The notes under the pieces were generated by a model. That model saw nothing but the letters and a program-made list of their open reading frames with translations. It was not told the origin of the DNA and did not search any database. From contig CAVSMC010000001.1 of the NCBI GenBank assembly GCA_963728935.1, positions 4,216,001 to 4,280,000 on the forward strand: a stretch of 64,000 bases of DNA. Direction: 5' to 3'. The position numbers were made by a program, and so were the translations under genes. Shown here one piece after another: positions 1 to 8,668 of this stretch (position 1 is the stretch's first letter; every line of letters starts with the position of its first letter). Source of the DNA: CAVSMC01 sp963728935. GTDB lineage: Bacteria > Pseudomonadota > Gammaproteobacteria > Burkholderiales > Casimicrobiaceae.

Positions 1-224
1 TGTCGCAGTCGCCCCGCTCGAGGCTGTCGAGGCTGTTGAGGCTGCCTTCGAAACGCAGGTCGACGGCGAGGTGGCGACCGATTCGCTCTTTGAGCTTGAG
101 CAGCGCGAGGCGGCCGCCGCGCGCAATAGTGCTCGAAGGCGGCGCGCATCGGCAACACGACGGCGAACGGTGTGGTGTCGTCGAGCGCTCCCGTCCGAGG
201 CGCCGGCCGAGCGCGCTCGGTCAT
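1..224 (-). pseudogene. Fragment of a periplasmic-binding-type regulator, frameshifted
   Basis: The first ~135 bases, read on the minus strand, give an open frame with RIGRHLAVDLRFEGSLNSLD followed by LERGDCD. This resembles the start of the substrate-binding domain in ModE-like regulators of the COG1910 type, where a 'DLRFxGSL' strand precedes 'AGFH'. The upstream part, with an ATG at 222-224, lies in another frame, and no helix-turn-helix domain precedes it. The gene runs out of the window. It is either a truncated, frameshifted relic or carries a sequencing indel near position 130. The family assignment is from memory of motifs and is tentative. Confidence 0.35.
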
Positions 225-263
225 CGCCTCGCAGATGAGAAATGAGACGCTTTTCCCCGCGAT

Positions 264-281
264 ACTTGACAGACGTCAAGT
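264..281. promoter_or_regulatory. Perfect 7-bp inverted repeat ahead of the kinase gene
   Basis: ACTTGAC and GTCAAGT are separated by four bases, about 170 bases upstream of the histidine kinase start. It lies in the only non-coding stretch between that gene and the broken regulator fragment, so it may be an operator. A TATACG box lies downstream at 331-336. The cognate regulator is unknown. Confidence 0.3.
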
Positions 282-451
282 TTTCGGCCGCTCGGCAGGT
301 GTACACCACAAGCTCCCATCGACGCGCTACTATACGCAGCCCAACGACGCGGCGGCGACCGTTGTCCGGTCGGTCGCGCGTCGTCGCATTCGCTGCGCGT
401 TGGAAAGAAAACTAACAAGAACACCGACAAGAGCGGTGCAGGCGCGCACGG

Positions 452-3427
452 ATGCCGAAAAAATCGAACGGAGGGCTCGTGAGTCGCAGCTCGGGAAGCG
501 GATTGACCGACGAGGACCGTGCGCTGCTGTCGACGACGCTTCCCTCGCGCGCCGATCGCCGGCTCGCGCTCGGCGTCACGCTCGTCTCGGCCGCGATCTT
601 CGCCGCGCTCGTCCCGTTCGCCAAAGTGCCACTGCAGCCGGCGGCGGCATTCATCCCAGCCTATCAATCGGCGCTCGTCGTCAGTGACCTGATCACGGCC
701 GTCCTGCTGTTCGGCCAATATCGTAACCTTCGCTCTCGAGCGTTTCTCGCGCTCGCTGTCGGTTACCTGTTCACGGCGTTCATGGCGGCCGCGCATGCGC
801 TGAGCTTTCCCGGCCTGTTCGCGCCGTCCGGACTCCTCGGTGCGGGTCCGCAAACGACCGCTTGGCTTTACATGTTCTGGCATGGCGGCTTCCCCTGCCT
901 CGTCATCGCCTATGCGCTGCTCAAACCGACGCGTCCGGCGCGCGTCGGCGCGGGGTCCGCGATGCTCGTCGCCGTGGCGGCCGCACTTGCGATGGCGATC
1001 GCATTCACGGCGATTGCGACGACGGGCCATGATGCGCTTCCGGCGATCATGCGCGACCAGCACTACACGCCGACGATGATCGGCGTCGTCGCGAGCGTTT
1101 GGGCGTTGAGCCTTGCCGCACTCGTTGTCACGTGGCGCCTGCGGCCGCGCTCGGTTCTCGACCTTTGGCTGATGGTCGTCATGTGCGCATGGCTGTTCGA
1201 CATCGGCCTATCCGCCGTCTTCAACGCCGGCCGCTTCGACGTCGGCTTCTACGCGGGACGCATCTATGGCTTGCTCGCCGCAACCTTCGTGCTCACGGTA
1301 TTGCTGGTCGAAATCGGCCGCATCTACACGCGGCTCGCCGCCACCAGCGCAGCCGCGCAGCGCAAGGCGGCCGACCTCGAGCGCGCGAGCATCGAGCTCG
1401 AAGCGCAAGCGCAGGAGCGCAAGTCGCTCATCGCCGAGCTGACGCAGGCGCGCGCCGATGCCGAGCAAGGCAGCCGCGCCAAGTCGGCGTTTCTCGCGAC
1501 GATGAGCCACGAGATCCGCACGCCGATGAATGGCGTGATCGGCATGGTCGAAGTGCTCGCGCGGAGCCGCCTCTCCGACGAGCAGCGCGGGTTGGTCGCG
1601 ACGATCCGCGAATCGGCGGCGACGCTGCTCGGCATCATCGACGACATCCTCGACTTCTCGAAGATCGAGGCGGGCCGATTGCAGATAGAGCAAGCGCCGC
1701 TGTTGCTGCCGGACCTGGTGGAAGGAATCTCGACGTCGCTCGTACCGGTGGCGATTCGCCAGCAAGTTTCGCTCGACGTGTTCGTTTCGCCGAAGATTCC
1801 GCAGCGCGTGCTGTCCGACGACGTCCGATTGCGCCAGGTGCTCTATAACCTGATCGGCAACGCGATCAAGTTCTCCGGCGGCCGGTCGGATCGGCGCGGC
1901 CGTGTCGCCATCCGCGCCGAGGTTGCGCGGACGGCGCCTTTGCGCGTCGTCTTCTCGATCTCCGACAACGGAATCGGAATGGCGCCCGATACGCTCAACA
2001 ATCTGTTCACACGATTCACGCAAGCCGAGATATCGACGACGCGGCGATTCGGCGGCACGGGACTCGGGCTCACGATCTGCAAGCGGCTGGTCGAGCTGAT
2101 GCAGGGCGCAATCACGGTCGAAAGCACGCAGGGCCAAGGCTCGACCTTCACCGTCACGCTTCCGTTCGACGTTCCCGCGGAGCAACCGGTCCCTTCGCTG
2201 CCGCAGTTGCAAGGGGTTGCTTGCGTGCTCGTCGCAAGCCCGAACCTGGCCGGCGACACCTTGCGAACGTATCTCGAGAATGCCGGCGCTTCGGTGCAGG
2301 TCGTCAGCGACACGATGAGCGCAGCGCAGGCCGCGAAGGGTTCGAGCGGACCCATGGTCGCGCTCATCGACGAGAGCAACGGCGATTCGTCGCTCGACGC
2401 AACGCTCGCCGGTGCGCCGAACCTGCGCGCTATCGTCGTGCGCCGCTCGGGACGTACGCGCTCGCGAATGCAGACTGCAACCGAAGCGCTGAGGCTCGAT
2501 GGCGATGCGCTGCAGCGGCGAACGCTATTGCGGACGGTGGCGGTAGCGGCCGGCCGAGCGTCGCCCGAGGTCGTGCACACGGGACCGGCCGACGTCGCGA
2601 TCGACGATCCGGTCGAAGCGCCGACGGTGGTCGACGCCCGCGATCGGGGTGAGCTCATTCTCGTGGCCGAGGACGACAAAATCAATCGCAAGGTCGTCGT
2701 GCAGCAGTTGAGCGTGCTCGGGTTCGCCGCCGAGCTTGCCCATGACGGCGCCGAGGCGCTGCGCCTGTGGCGCGCCGGACGCTACGCGCTTCTGCTCACC
2801 GACGTTCACATGCCCGAGATGGACGGCTACGCGCTGACGGAGGCGATACGTCGAGAAGAACATGGCGATCGTCATATGCCCATTCTCGCGCTCACCGCCA
2901 ATGCGCTGCGCGGCGAGGCCAATCGCGCTCGCGCCGTTGGGATGGATGACTACCTGACCAAACCCGTGCAGCTGCACGTGCTGAAGGCGACGCTCGAGAA
3001 ATGGCTGCCGAAAGCGCAGACGCCGGCGCCGAGCGCGCCGGAACCTGTCGCGCTGGCGCGTCGCCGTACGCCCGTCGACGTGAGCGTGCTCGCCGGGCTA
3101 GTCGGCAACGATGCGAACATCGTTCGCTCGTTCCTGTCCGACTATCTCGACTCGGCGCGGGCTCTCGCCGCAGAGCTTCGTGCGGCATGGGCAGCTCAAA
3201 ACGCGCAGAAGGTCGGAACCATAACGCACAAGCTCAAGTCCTCGTCACGGTCGGTCGGCGCGCTCGCGCTCGGCGATCTCTGCGCCGAGCTCGAGCGTGC
3301 GGGCAAAGCCGGCGACGCCGCCGGCATCGCGAACGGCGTGGCGAAGTTCGATCCCGCTTTCGCCGAAGTCGAAGCCAGCATCGTCGGCCTGCTCGCGCCC
3401 GCCGACGGCGTGCGGAGATCGGCATGA
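452..3427 (+). CDS. MASE4-type hybrid sensor histidine kinase (HisKA-HATPase-REC-REC-HPt)
   Basis: This is a membrane-bound hybrid kinase of up to 991 residues. Residues ~35-290 form a multi-pass sensor region resembling MASE4. A short coiled coil (~300-345) leads to the HisKA H-box FLATMSHEIRTPMNG, with the phospho-accepting His near residue 353, and then a HATPase domain with GTGLGL. A degenerate receiver follows, then a full receiver with LLTDVHMPEMDG. A C-terminal HPt domain has HKLKSSSRSVGA. It overlaps the downstream REC-EAL gene by an ATGA, so the two are translationally coupled and the HPt probably passes phosphate to that regulator. The ATG at 452 has a weak ribosome site. An in-frame GTG at 479 is preceded by GGAGGG (470-475) and may be the true start. 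The signal sensed is unknown. Confidence 0.9.
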   Translation: MPKKSNGGLVSRSSGSGLTDEDRALLSTTLPSRADRRLALGVTLVSAAIFAALVPFAKVPLQPAAAFIPAYQSALVVSDLITAVLLFGQYRNLRSRAFLALAVGYLFTAFMAAAHALSFPGLFAPSGLLGAGPQTTAWLYMFWHGGFPCLVIAYALLKPTRPARVGAGSAMLVAVAAALAMAIAFTAIATTGHDALPAIMRDQHYTPTMIGVVASVWALSLAALVVTWRLRPRSVLDLWLMVVMCAWLFDIGLSAVFNAGRFDVGFYAGRIYGLLAATFVLTVLLVEIGRIYTRLAATSAAAQRKAADLERASIELEAQAQERKSLIAELTQARADAEQGSRAKSAFLATMSHEIRTPMNGVIGMVEVLARSRLSDEQRGLVATIRESAATLLGIIDDILDFSKIEAGRLQIEQAPLLLPDLVEGISTSLVPVAIRQQVSLDVFVSPKIPQRVLSDDVRLRQVLYNLIGNAIKFSGGRSDRRGRVAIRAEVARTAPLRVVFSISDNGIGMAPDTLNNLFTRFTQAEISTTRRFGGTGLGLTICKRLVELMQGAITVESTQGQGSTFTVTLPFDVPAEQPVPSLPQLQGVACVLVASPNLAGDTLRTYLENAGASVQVVSDTMSAAQAAKGSSGPMVALIDESNGDSSLDATLAGAPNLRAIVVRRSGRTRSRMQTATEALRLDGDALQRRTLLRTVAVAAGRASPEVVHTGPADVAIDDPVEAPTVVDARDRGELILVAEDDKINRKVVVQQLSVLGFAAELAHDGAEALRLWRAGRYALLLTDVHMPEMDGYALTEAIRREEHGDRHMPILALTANALRGEANRARAVGMDDYLTKPVQLHVLKATLEKWLPKAQTPAPSAPEPVALARRRTPVDVSVLAGLVGNDANIVRSFLSDYLDSARALAAELRAAWAAQNAQKVGTITHKLKSSSRSVGALALGDLCAELERAGKAGDAAGIANGVAKFDPAFAEVEASIVGLLAPADGVRRSA

Positions 3428-4623
3428 GAATCCTGCTCATCGATGACGAAACGTTCGCGCTCAATCTGCTCGCGCGCCAGCTCGCGAACCTCGGTTTCGA
3501 TGAGGTGACGTGTTTCGAGCGCGCCTACGATGGACTGGCCGAAATCGAACGCGACATCGCCGGCATCGGTGCCTTGTTCTGCGACCTGCAGATGGAGGAG
3601 ATGGACGGCATCGAAGTCGTGCGTCGTCTCGCCGGCATTGGGTACGGCGGTGGGCTCGTGCTGGTGAGCGGCGAAGACGAGCGCATATTGCAAACGGCGG
3701 AGAAGCTCGCGCGCGCGCACAAGCTCAGCGTGCTGGGCATTCTGCACAAGCCGGTCGCGCCCGATGAGCTTCGGCGCGTGCTCTACGGACGGCCGTCCGC
3801 CGTCGTGGCGCCTCCGGCGGCGTTGAAGACGTACGAACCCGACGAGTTGCGGCGCGCGCTCGCCGAACGAGAGCTCGTCAACTACTACCAGCCCAAGGTC
3901 GCCATCGGCTCCGGCACGATCGCCGGCGTGGAAGCGCTCGTCCGCTGGCGGCATCCTTCGGACGGTCTCGTGCTGCCGACCCAATTCGTGCCGATGGCGG
4001 AGGAGCACGGCCTCATCGACGAGCTCGCGCTCGAAGTGCTGACCGCCGCGCTGCGCCAATCGCGTCGCTGGCGCGATGCGGGCATTGCGTTGCAGGTGGC
4101 CGTCAACGTTTCGATGGACAATCTCGCGGCGCTCGATTTCCCCGACTTCGTTGCACGCGCCGCACGCGAGGCGCGCGTGCCGTCGTCGAGCCTCGTTCTC
4201 GAGGTGACCGAGAGCCGGCTCATGAAGGACACGTTGGCGCCGCTCGATATCCTCGCTCGCTTGCGGCTCAAGCACATCGGCCTTTCGATCGACGACTTCG
4301 GCACCGGGCATTCATCGCTCGCTCAGCTTCGCGACATCCCGTTCGACGAGCTCAAGGTCGATCGCGGCTTCGTTCACGGCGCTTCGCGCGACTCTTCGCT
4401 CGGCGCGATCGTCGAGGCGAGCCTCGGCATGGCGCGACAGCTCGCGATGAGGACGGTGGCCGAGGGCGTCGAAGACCGCGAGGACTGGGATTTCCTGCGC
4501 ACTGCCGGCTGCGATTTCGCGCAAGGCTATTTCATCGCGCGACCGATGCCGGGCGCCGAGCTCGAAGGTTGGATCCGGGCGTGGGAAGTTCGCCGCGCCG
4601 ATATCACGCAGTTCGCCGCATAA
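3424..4623 (+). CDS. Response regulator with EAL cyclic-di-GMP phosphodiesterase output
   Basis: A 399-residue protein with an N-terminal receiver (residues 1-~120; acidic pocket LIDDE, phospho-acceptor Asp in FCDLQMEEMDG, Lys in LHKPV) and a C-terminal EAL domain (~140-390). Catalytic motifs look intact: EALVRWRHP, EVTESRLM, IDDFGTGHSS, LKVDRGFV and VAEGVE. It should hydrolyse c-di-GMP under phosphorylation control. The ATG overlaps the kinase stop codon as ATGA, so I take 3424 as the start although the frame is open further upstream. The arrangement recalls VieS/VieA of Vibrio (hybrid kinase plus REC-EAL), but this protein has no HTH domain. It probably lowers c-di-GMP and so affects motility or biofilm, which is inference. 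Confidence 0.92.
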   Translation: MRILLIDDETFALNLLARQLANLGFDEVTCFERAYDGLAEIERDIAGIGALFCDLQMEEMDGIEVVRRLAGIGYGGGLVLVSGEDERILQTAEKLARAHKLSVLGILHKPVAPDELRRVLYGRPSAVVAPPAALKTYEPDELRRALAERELVNYYQPKVAIGSGTIAGVEALVRWRHPSDGLVLPTQFVPMAEEHGLIDELALEVLTAALRQSRRWRDAGIALQVAVNVSMDNLAALDFPDFVARAAREARVPSSSLVLEVTESRLMKDTLAPLDILARLRLKHIGLSIDDFGTGHSSLAQLRDIPFDELKVDRGFVHGASRDSSLGAIVEASLGMARQLAMRTVAEGVEDREDWDFLRTAGCDFAQGYFIARPMPGAELEGWIRAWEVRRADITQFAA

Positions 4624-4647
4624 GACGGGTGTGAGCGGGTAGCGGCA

Positions 4648-4682
4648 ACGACGCGCCGCCGCAGCGCGAAGGCTCGCGTCGT
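4648..4682. terminator. Candidate bidirectional hairpin between convergent genes
   Basis: ACGACGCG (4648-4655) pairs with CGCGTCGT (4675-4682) in the 100-base gap between the convergent EAL regulator and ftsH genes. There is no clear T-run, so rho-independent function is uncertain. Confidence 0.35.
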
Positions 4683-4723
4683 CGTCGGTGACGTGAGCCG
4701 GACGCGTCGCCCGTGCCGCGACG

Positions 4724-6733
4724 CTATCGCCGCGCGTCCTGACCTTCGATGGCGAGCGGGGCTCCGGGTAGCGAAGGCGCAGGTGGCAGCCCGGTCACTT
4801 CCAGGATCTCGTCCTCGCCAAGGGTCTCGCGAGCGAGCAGCGCTTGGACGAGCGCATCGAGCGACTTCCGATGGGCGCGCAACAAGCGCTTCGCCTCGTC
4901 GTGACAGTCGTTGATGATCTTTTGCACTTCGATGTCGATCTGGCGCGCGGTTTCCTCGCTGAACGGTTTGTCGCCGGCGAATCCCGCAAAGCCGCCGAGG
5001 AAGGGATTCTGATGCGGCGCGAGCTGCACCATGCCGAGCGCGTCGCTCATTCCCCAGCGCGTCACCATGTTGCGCGCGAGATTGGTCGCCTGTTCAATGT
5101 CGTTTTCCGCGCCGGTCGTGCGGGTGCCGTAGACGATCTCCTCGGCGGCGCGCCCGCCGAGCATGCCGACGATGCGTGCGCGCAGATACGCTTCCGGGTA
5201 GTTGTAGCGATCGGTCTGCGGTCGCTGGTACGTCACGCCGAGCGCCTGGCCGCGCGGCACGATCGTGACTCGGTGCACGGGATCGGCGCCCGGTACGAGC
5301 AGCGCGAGGATCGCGTGTCCGCTCTCGTGATACGCGATACGCTCGCGATCCTCCGTCGTAAGCAGCAGCGGACGCTCGGGGCCAAGCACGATCTTTTCCA
5401 GCGCATCGAGGAAGTCTTTTTGATGCACTTCGTTCTCCTCGCGCCGCGCCGCGAGCAATGCGGCCTCATTGACGAGGTTCTTCATGTCCGCGCCCGAAAA
5501 TCCGGGCGTCGCCGACGCGAGGTCCTCGAGCTTCACGTCGCCCGCAAGCGGAACGCCGCGTGTGTGCACCTTGAGAATCCCCTCGCGGCCCGCTTTGTCG
5601 GGCAGGTTGACCACGACCCGCCGATCGAAGCGACCCGGGCGCAACAGCGCGCGGTCGAGCACTTCGGGCTGGTTGGTCGCCGCAAGCACGATGATGCCCT
5701 CGCGACCGCTGAATCCGTCCATCTCGGTGAGGATCTGCTGCAGCGTCTGCTCCTGCTCGCTCGCGCCGCCGATCGCCATCTGCCCGCGCGCACGGCCGAT
5801 CGCATCGATCTCGTCGATGAAGATGATCGCCGGCGCATGCTCGCGCGCCTGCTTGAAGAGATCCCGCACCCGCGCTGCGCCGACGCCTACGATCATCTCG
5901 ACGAACTCGGCCGCGCTCATCGAGAAGAAGGGGACTCCGGCCTCGCCCGCGACCGCCTTGGCGAGCAATGTCTTGCCGGTGCCGGGCGCGCCGATCAGCA
6001 ACACGCCTTTCGGTGCGGAGCCGCCGAGACGCGTGTACTTTTGCGGCGATTTGAGGAAATCGACGATCTCGACGAGCTCGTTCTCCGCTTCGTCGATACC
6101 GGCGACGTCATTGAACGTCACCTTCGTCGACGTGTTCTCGTCGTACCGGCGCGCTTTGCTTCGGCCGATTCCCATCAGCCCGCCCAGTCCCATCCCACCG
6201 CCCTGCCCCGCACGCCGGTAGAGCCAGACATAGAACCCGATGATGAGGATTGCAGGCCCGAACCCCAGCAGAAGCGTCGCCCACGTGCTGCCTTCGTGAA
6301 GCGGGACCGCACTGATCTCGACATCGTGCTCGACGAGAAAGCCTTCGAGTCCGGGATCGACGAACGCCGGCAACTCCGTGTTGAACGTGTCGGATGTCCT
6401 GGGTTGCGGAGTCTTGGGCAAGCCCCCGGTCGAGCCGGGAGCGGGCTTCGCATCGGCGCGCGAAGGCCACGTGATCGCCACCTTCAATCGGCCTTCGATG
6501 CTCGTACCGCGGCTGTAGATCGAGGCGACGTTGCGCTTCGCGACTTCCTGCTTGAATACGGTATAGGGAATCGTGACCGGCTCGCCGGGTCCTGGGAACA
6601 GATACTTCATCACCAGGTAATTGACGAACAGGATCGCGAGGAAGATCAGCCACGATCGACGGGGCGGAAGGTTCGGCTGCGCGCCGCCCTTCGTCTGCGG
6701 CGGCTGCGGCGCCGATGTCGATGTGCCATTCAT
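4724..6733 (-). CDS. ftsH: FtsH-family ATP-dependent zinc metalloprotease (divergent paralogue)
   Basis: A 669-residue membrane AAA+ protease that unfolds and degrades membrane and cytosolic proteins. An N-terminal membrane segment lies at ~27-45, a periplasmic FtsH_ext-like region follows, and a second membrane segment is at ~152-172. The AAA domain has Walker A GAPGTGKT (~248-255), Walker B IIFIDEID and the second region of homology ending RPGRFDRR. The protease domain has the zinc motif HESGH (~469-473). The pore loop reads VEMIVGVGA where classical FtsH has VEMFVGVGA, so the translocating Phe is Ile. The long Pro-rich periplasmic insert is also atypical, so this is likely an accessory paralogue. 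No Shine-Dalgarno precedes the ATG. A TATAAG box at 6742-6747 lies only eight bases upstream, so a leaderless transcript is possible. Confidence 0.93.
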   Translation of the reverse strand: MNGTSTSAPQPPQTKGGAQPNLPPRRSWLIFLAILFVNYLVMKYLFPGPGEPVTIPYTVFKQEVAKRNVASIYSRGTSIEGRLKVAITWPSRADAKPAPGSTGGLPKTPQPRTSDTFNTELPAFVDPGLEGFLVEHDVEISAVPLHEGSTWATLLLGFGPAILIIGFYVWLYRRAGQGGGMGLGGLMGIGRSKARRYDENTSTKVTFNDVAGIDEAENELVEIVDFLKSPQKYTRLGGSAPKGVLLIGAPGTGKTLLAKAVAGEAGVPFFSMSAAEFVEMIVGVGAARVRDLFKQAREHAPAIIFIDEIDAIGRARGQMAIGGASEQEQTLQQILTEMDGFSGREGIIVLAATNQPEVLDRALLRPGRFDRRVVVNLPDKAGREGILKVHTRGVPLAGDVKLEDLASATPGFSGADMKNLVNEAALLAARREENEVHQKDFLDALEKIVLGPERPLLLTTEDRERIAYHESGHAILALLVPGADPVHRVTIVPRGQALGVTYQRPQTDRYNYPEAYLRARIVGMLGGRAAEEIVYGTRTTGAENDIEQATNLARNMVTRWGMSDALGMVQLAPHQNPFLGGFAGFAGDKPFSEETARQIDIEVQKIINDCHDEAKRLLRAHRKSLDALVQALLARETLGEDEILEVTGLPPAPSLPGAPLAIEGQDARR

Positions 6734-6824
6734 GCTGCAATCTTATACCCGTCGCGCATCTCGCTGACGACCGGCGTTATCAGCTGCGGCATCGGTGCGA
6801 TACTGTCGTTCGACCGTGACTGCG

Positions 6825-7061
6825 ATGGACGCACCGCCCATTGGCACGTGGACGACCGCCGACGGGCGGATGCGCGTTCGGCTGGACCCCGACGGCCGTT
6901 TCCATGAAGTGCGCGGCGACAGCGCACGAACCCATCACGGCACCTATCGGGTCGACGGCTGCCGCATCCATTTCCACGATCCGACGACCGGTTACGAAGC
7001 GGTGGGCGAGCTTCGCGACGGCGTGATGCACGCGGACGGCTGCGAGTTCCGCAAGGAATGA
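6825..7061 (+). CDS. Small Atu4866-like domain protein
   Basis: A protein of about 78 residues, divergent from ftsH and sharing its ~90-base upstream region. It has the compact beta-rich pattern GTWTTADGRMRVRLDPDG, then GTYRVDGCRIHFHDPTTG and ADGCEFRKE. This resembles the Atu4866 domain (a lipocalin-like small barrel). Function is not known. The start is uncertain: in-frame GTG codons occur at 6795 and 6816, but the domain begins just after the ATG at 6825. No export signal is seen. Confidence 0.65.
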   Translation: MDAPPIGTWTTADGRMRVRLDPDGRFHEVRGDSARTHHGTYRVDGCRIHFHDPTTGYEAVGELRDGVMHADGCEFRKE

Positions 7062-7074
7062 ATCGATTCTCCGG

Positions 7075-7905
7075 TTAGCGTGCTCGCCGCGACGGTCGCC
7101 ACTTGAGAAAGCGACGCTCGAACAGCGTGATCACGCCGATGCCGACCGTCGTGAACGCGCTGATCGACAGCAGCGCCGCGAACACCAGCGGCGTGTCGAG
7201 GTTGAATTGCGCGGTAAGCACCAGTTGCCCGATGCCACGATTGCCGCCGATGAATTCCCCGACGATCGATCCGACCAGCGCCAGCGGGAACGCCACTTTC
7301 AGCGCATCGGTGATGTAAGGCGTCGCGTGCATCAGCCGCACCATCGTGAACACGCGGTAGCGCGAGCCGCCGGCGAGTCGCGACAAATCGAGTATGTCCG
7401 GTTCGATCTCTCCCAGCCCCGTCAGCGAGTTCACGAAGATCGGAAACAGCGCCAACAGGAACGCAAGCAGGATCTTCGACTCGGAACCCAACCCGAACCA
7501 GATGACGAACAGCGGCGCGATCGCGATCTTCGGAATGCTGTTGAATGCCGCGAGGAACGGCATGATCACGGCTTTGAGGCTCTCCACGTAGACGACGAGC
7601 AGCGCCAGCAGCACGCCGACGACGAGCGCGATCGCGAGCCCGGCAAGTGTGGTCATCGCCGTCACCGCCAGGTGGTGGAGCTGCAGCGTGAACGTCTCGG
7701 CGAACCGTTGGCCGATCACCGAGGGCAACGGCAGCACGTAATCCGGAATCTGTACCAGCGGCACGCCGAATTGCCATGCCAGCAGGAACACAACCACCGC
7801 CGCGACCGAGCGTAGCGCACCGAAGCGCGCGATCAGCCGAGCGCTGGCGGGCGCACGCAACTGCGCACTCGATGCGGCGTTGGCAGTGTCGATTTCGCTG
7901 CGCAT
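7075..7905 (-). CDS. NitT/TauT-type ABC transporter permease
   Basis: A 276-residue inner-membrane protein with about six hydrophobic segments and the binding-protein-dependent permease pattern, including the EAA-like loop LGEIEPDILDLSRLAGGSRY that docks on the ATPase. It belongs to the SsuC/TauC group of importers for sulfonates, nitrate, thiamine precursors and aromatic acids. It is the last gene of a minus-strand unit: UbiD-like decarboxylase, binding protein, ATPase, permease. Only one base separates it from the ATPase stop, so they are co-transcribed. Substrate specificity cannot be read from the permease; the decarboxylase suggests an aromatic or unsaturated acid. Confidence 0.9.
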   Translation of the reverse strand: MRSEIDTANAASSAQLRAPASARLIARFGALRSVAAVVVFLLAWQFGVPLVQIPDYVLPLPSVIGQRFAETFTLQLHHLAVTAMTTLAGLAIALVVGVLLALLVVYVESLKAVIMPFLAAFNSIPKIAIAPLFVIWFGLGSESKILLAFLLALFPIFVNSLTGLGEIEPDILDLSRLAGGSRYRVFTMVRLMHATPYITDALKVAFPLALVGSIVGEFIGGNRGIGQLVLTAQFNLDTPLVFAALLSISAFTTVGIGVITLFERRFLKWRPSRRAR

Positions 7906-7906
7906 A

Positions 7907-8665
7907 TCAGCGCTCGCTCTCCCACCGCGCGATGCCGCTGCGCACGCGCGCAGAGAGCTCGATGAAGCGCGGGTGCTCGAGCACGGAAATGTCGCGCGGC
8001 CGCGGCAGATCGACTGCCACGACGTCCTGGATGCGTCCGGGCCGCGGCGTCATCACGACGATCGTGTCCGACAGCAACACCGCCTCGGTGATGCTGTGCG
8101 TGACGAAGAGCACGGTGTTCTTGCTCGCCGCCCAGATCTTCTGCAGCTCGAACGCCATCCGCTCGCGCGTCATCACGTCGAGCGCGCCGAAGGGCTCGTC
8201 CATCAGAATCAGCGGAGGATTGAGCAGCAACGCCCGGCAAATCGCCGCGCGCTGCTGCATGCCGCCGGACAGCTCATGCGGGAACGCATCCTCGAATCCG
8301 ACCAGACCGGCCAATGCAATCAGCTCCAGCGCGCGCTCGCGGTGCGCCGAAGCTTTCCTGCCGCCGACTTCGGCCACGAACAGGATGTTCGCGAGCGTCG
8401 TGCGCCACGGCAGCAGCACGGGCGACTGGAACACCATGCCGACGTTGGAGATCGGCCCCGAGACGATTCGACCGCCGACGCTGATCCGCCCGGCACTCGG
8501 CGGTATGAGGCCGGCAACCATCCGCAGCAGCGTCGACTTACCGCATCCGCTCGGGCCTACGATCGAGACGAATTCGTTCGCTTCGACGGCGAACTTCGCG
8601 CGCTCCACGGCGAGCGTCGTGCCGAACGCCTTGCAGACGTCGGCGATCTCCAGTGCAACCGACAT
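7907..8665 (-). CDS. NitT/TauT-type ABC transporter ATP-binding protein
   Basis: A 252-residue cytoplasmic ATPase of the SsuB/TauB group. Walker A is GPSGCGKST (~36-44), the signature motif is ELSGGMQQR, and Walker B with D-loop is LILMDEPFGALD. The switch His lies in VLFVTHSI. It powers the neighbouring permease and has the usual family length. The ATG lies three bases after the stop of the binding-protein gene, which indicates tight co-expression. Confidence 0.95.
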   Translation of the reverse strand: MSVALEIADVCKAFGTTLAVERAKFAVEANEFVSIVGPSGCGKSTLLRMVAGLIPPSAGRISVGGRIVSGPISNVGMVFQSPVLLPWRTTLANILFVAEVGGRKASAHRERALELIALAGLVGFEDAFPHELSGGMQQRAAICRALLLNPPLILMDEPFGALDVMTRERMAFELQKIWAASKNTVLFVTHSITEAVLLSDTIVVMTPRPGRIQDVVAVDLPRPRDISVLEHPRFIELSARVRSGIARWESER

Positions 8666-8668
8666 CGC

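Noticed and set aside
4844..6907. A long plus-strand open frame opposite ftsH
   Set aside because: It is an antisense shadow of a well-supported gene, common in GC-rich DNA, with Arg/His-rich composition and no motif.
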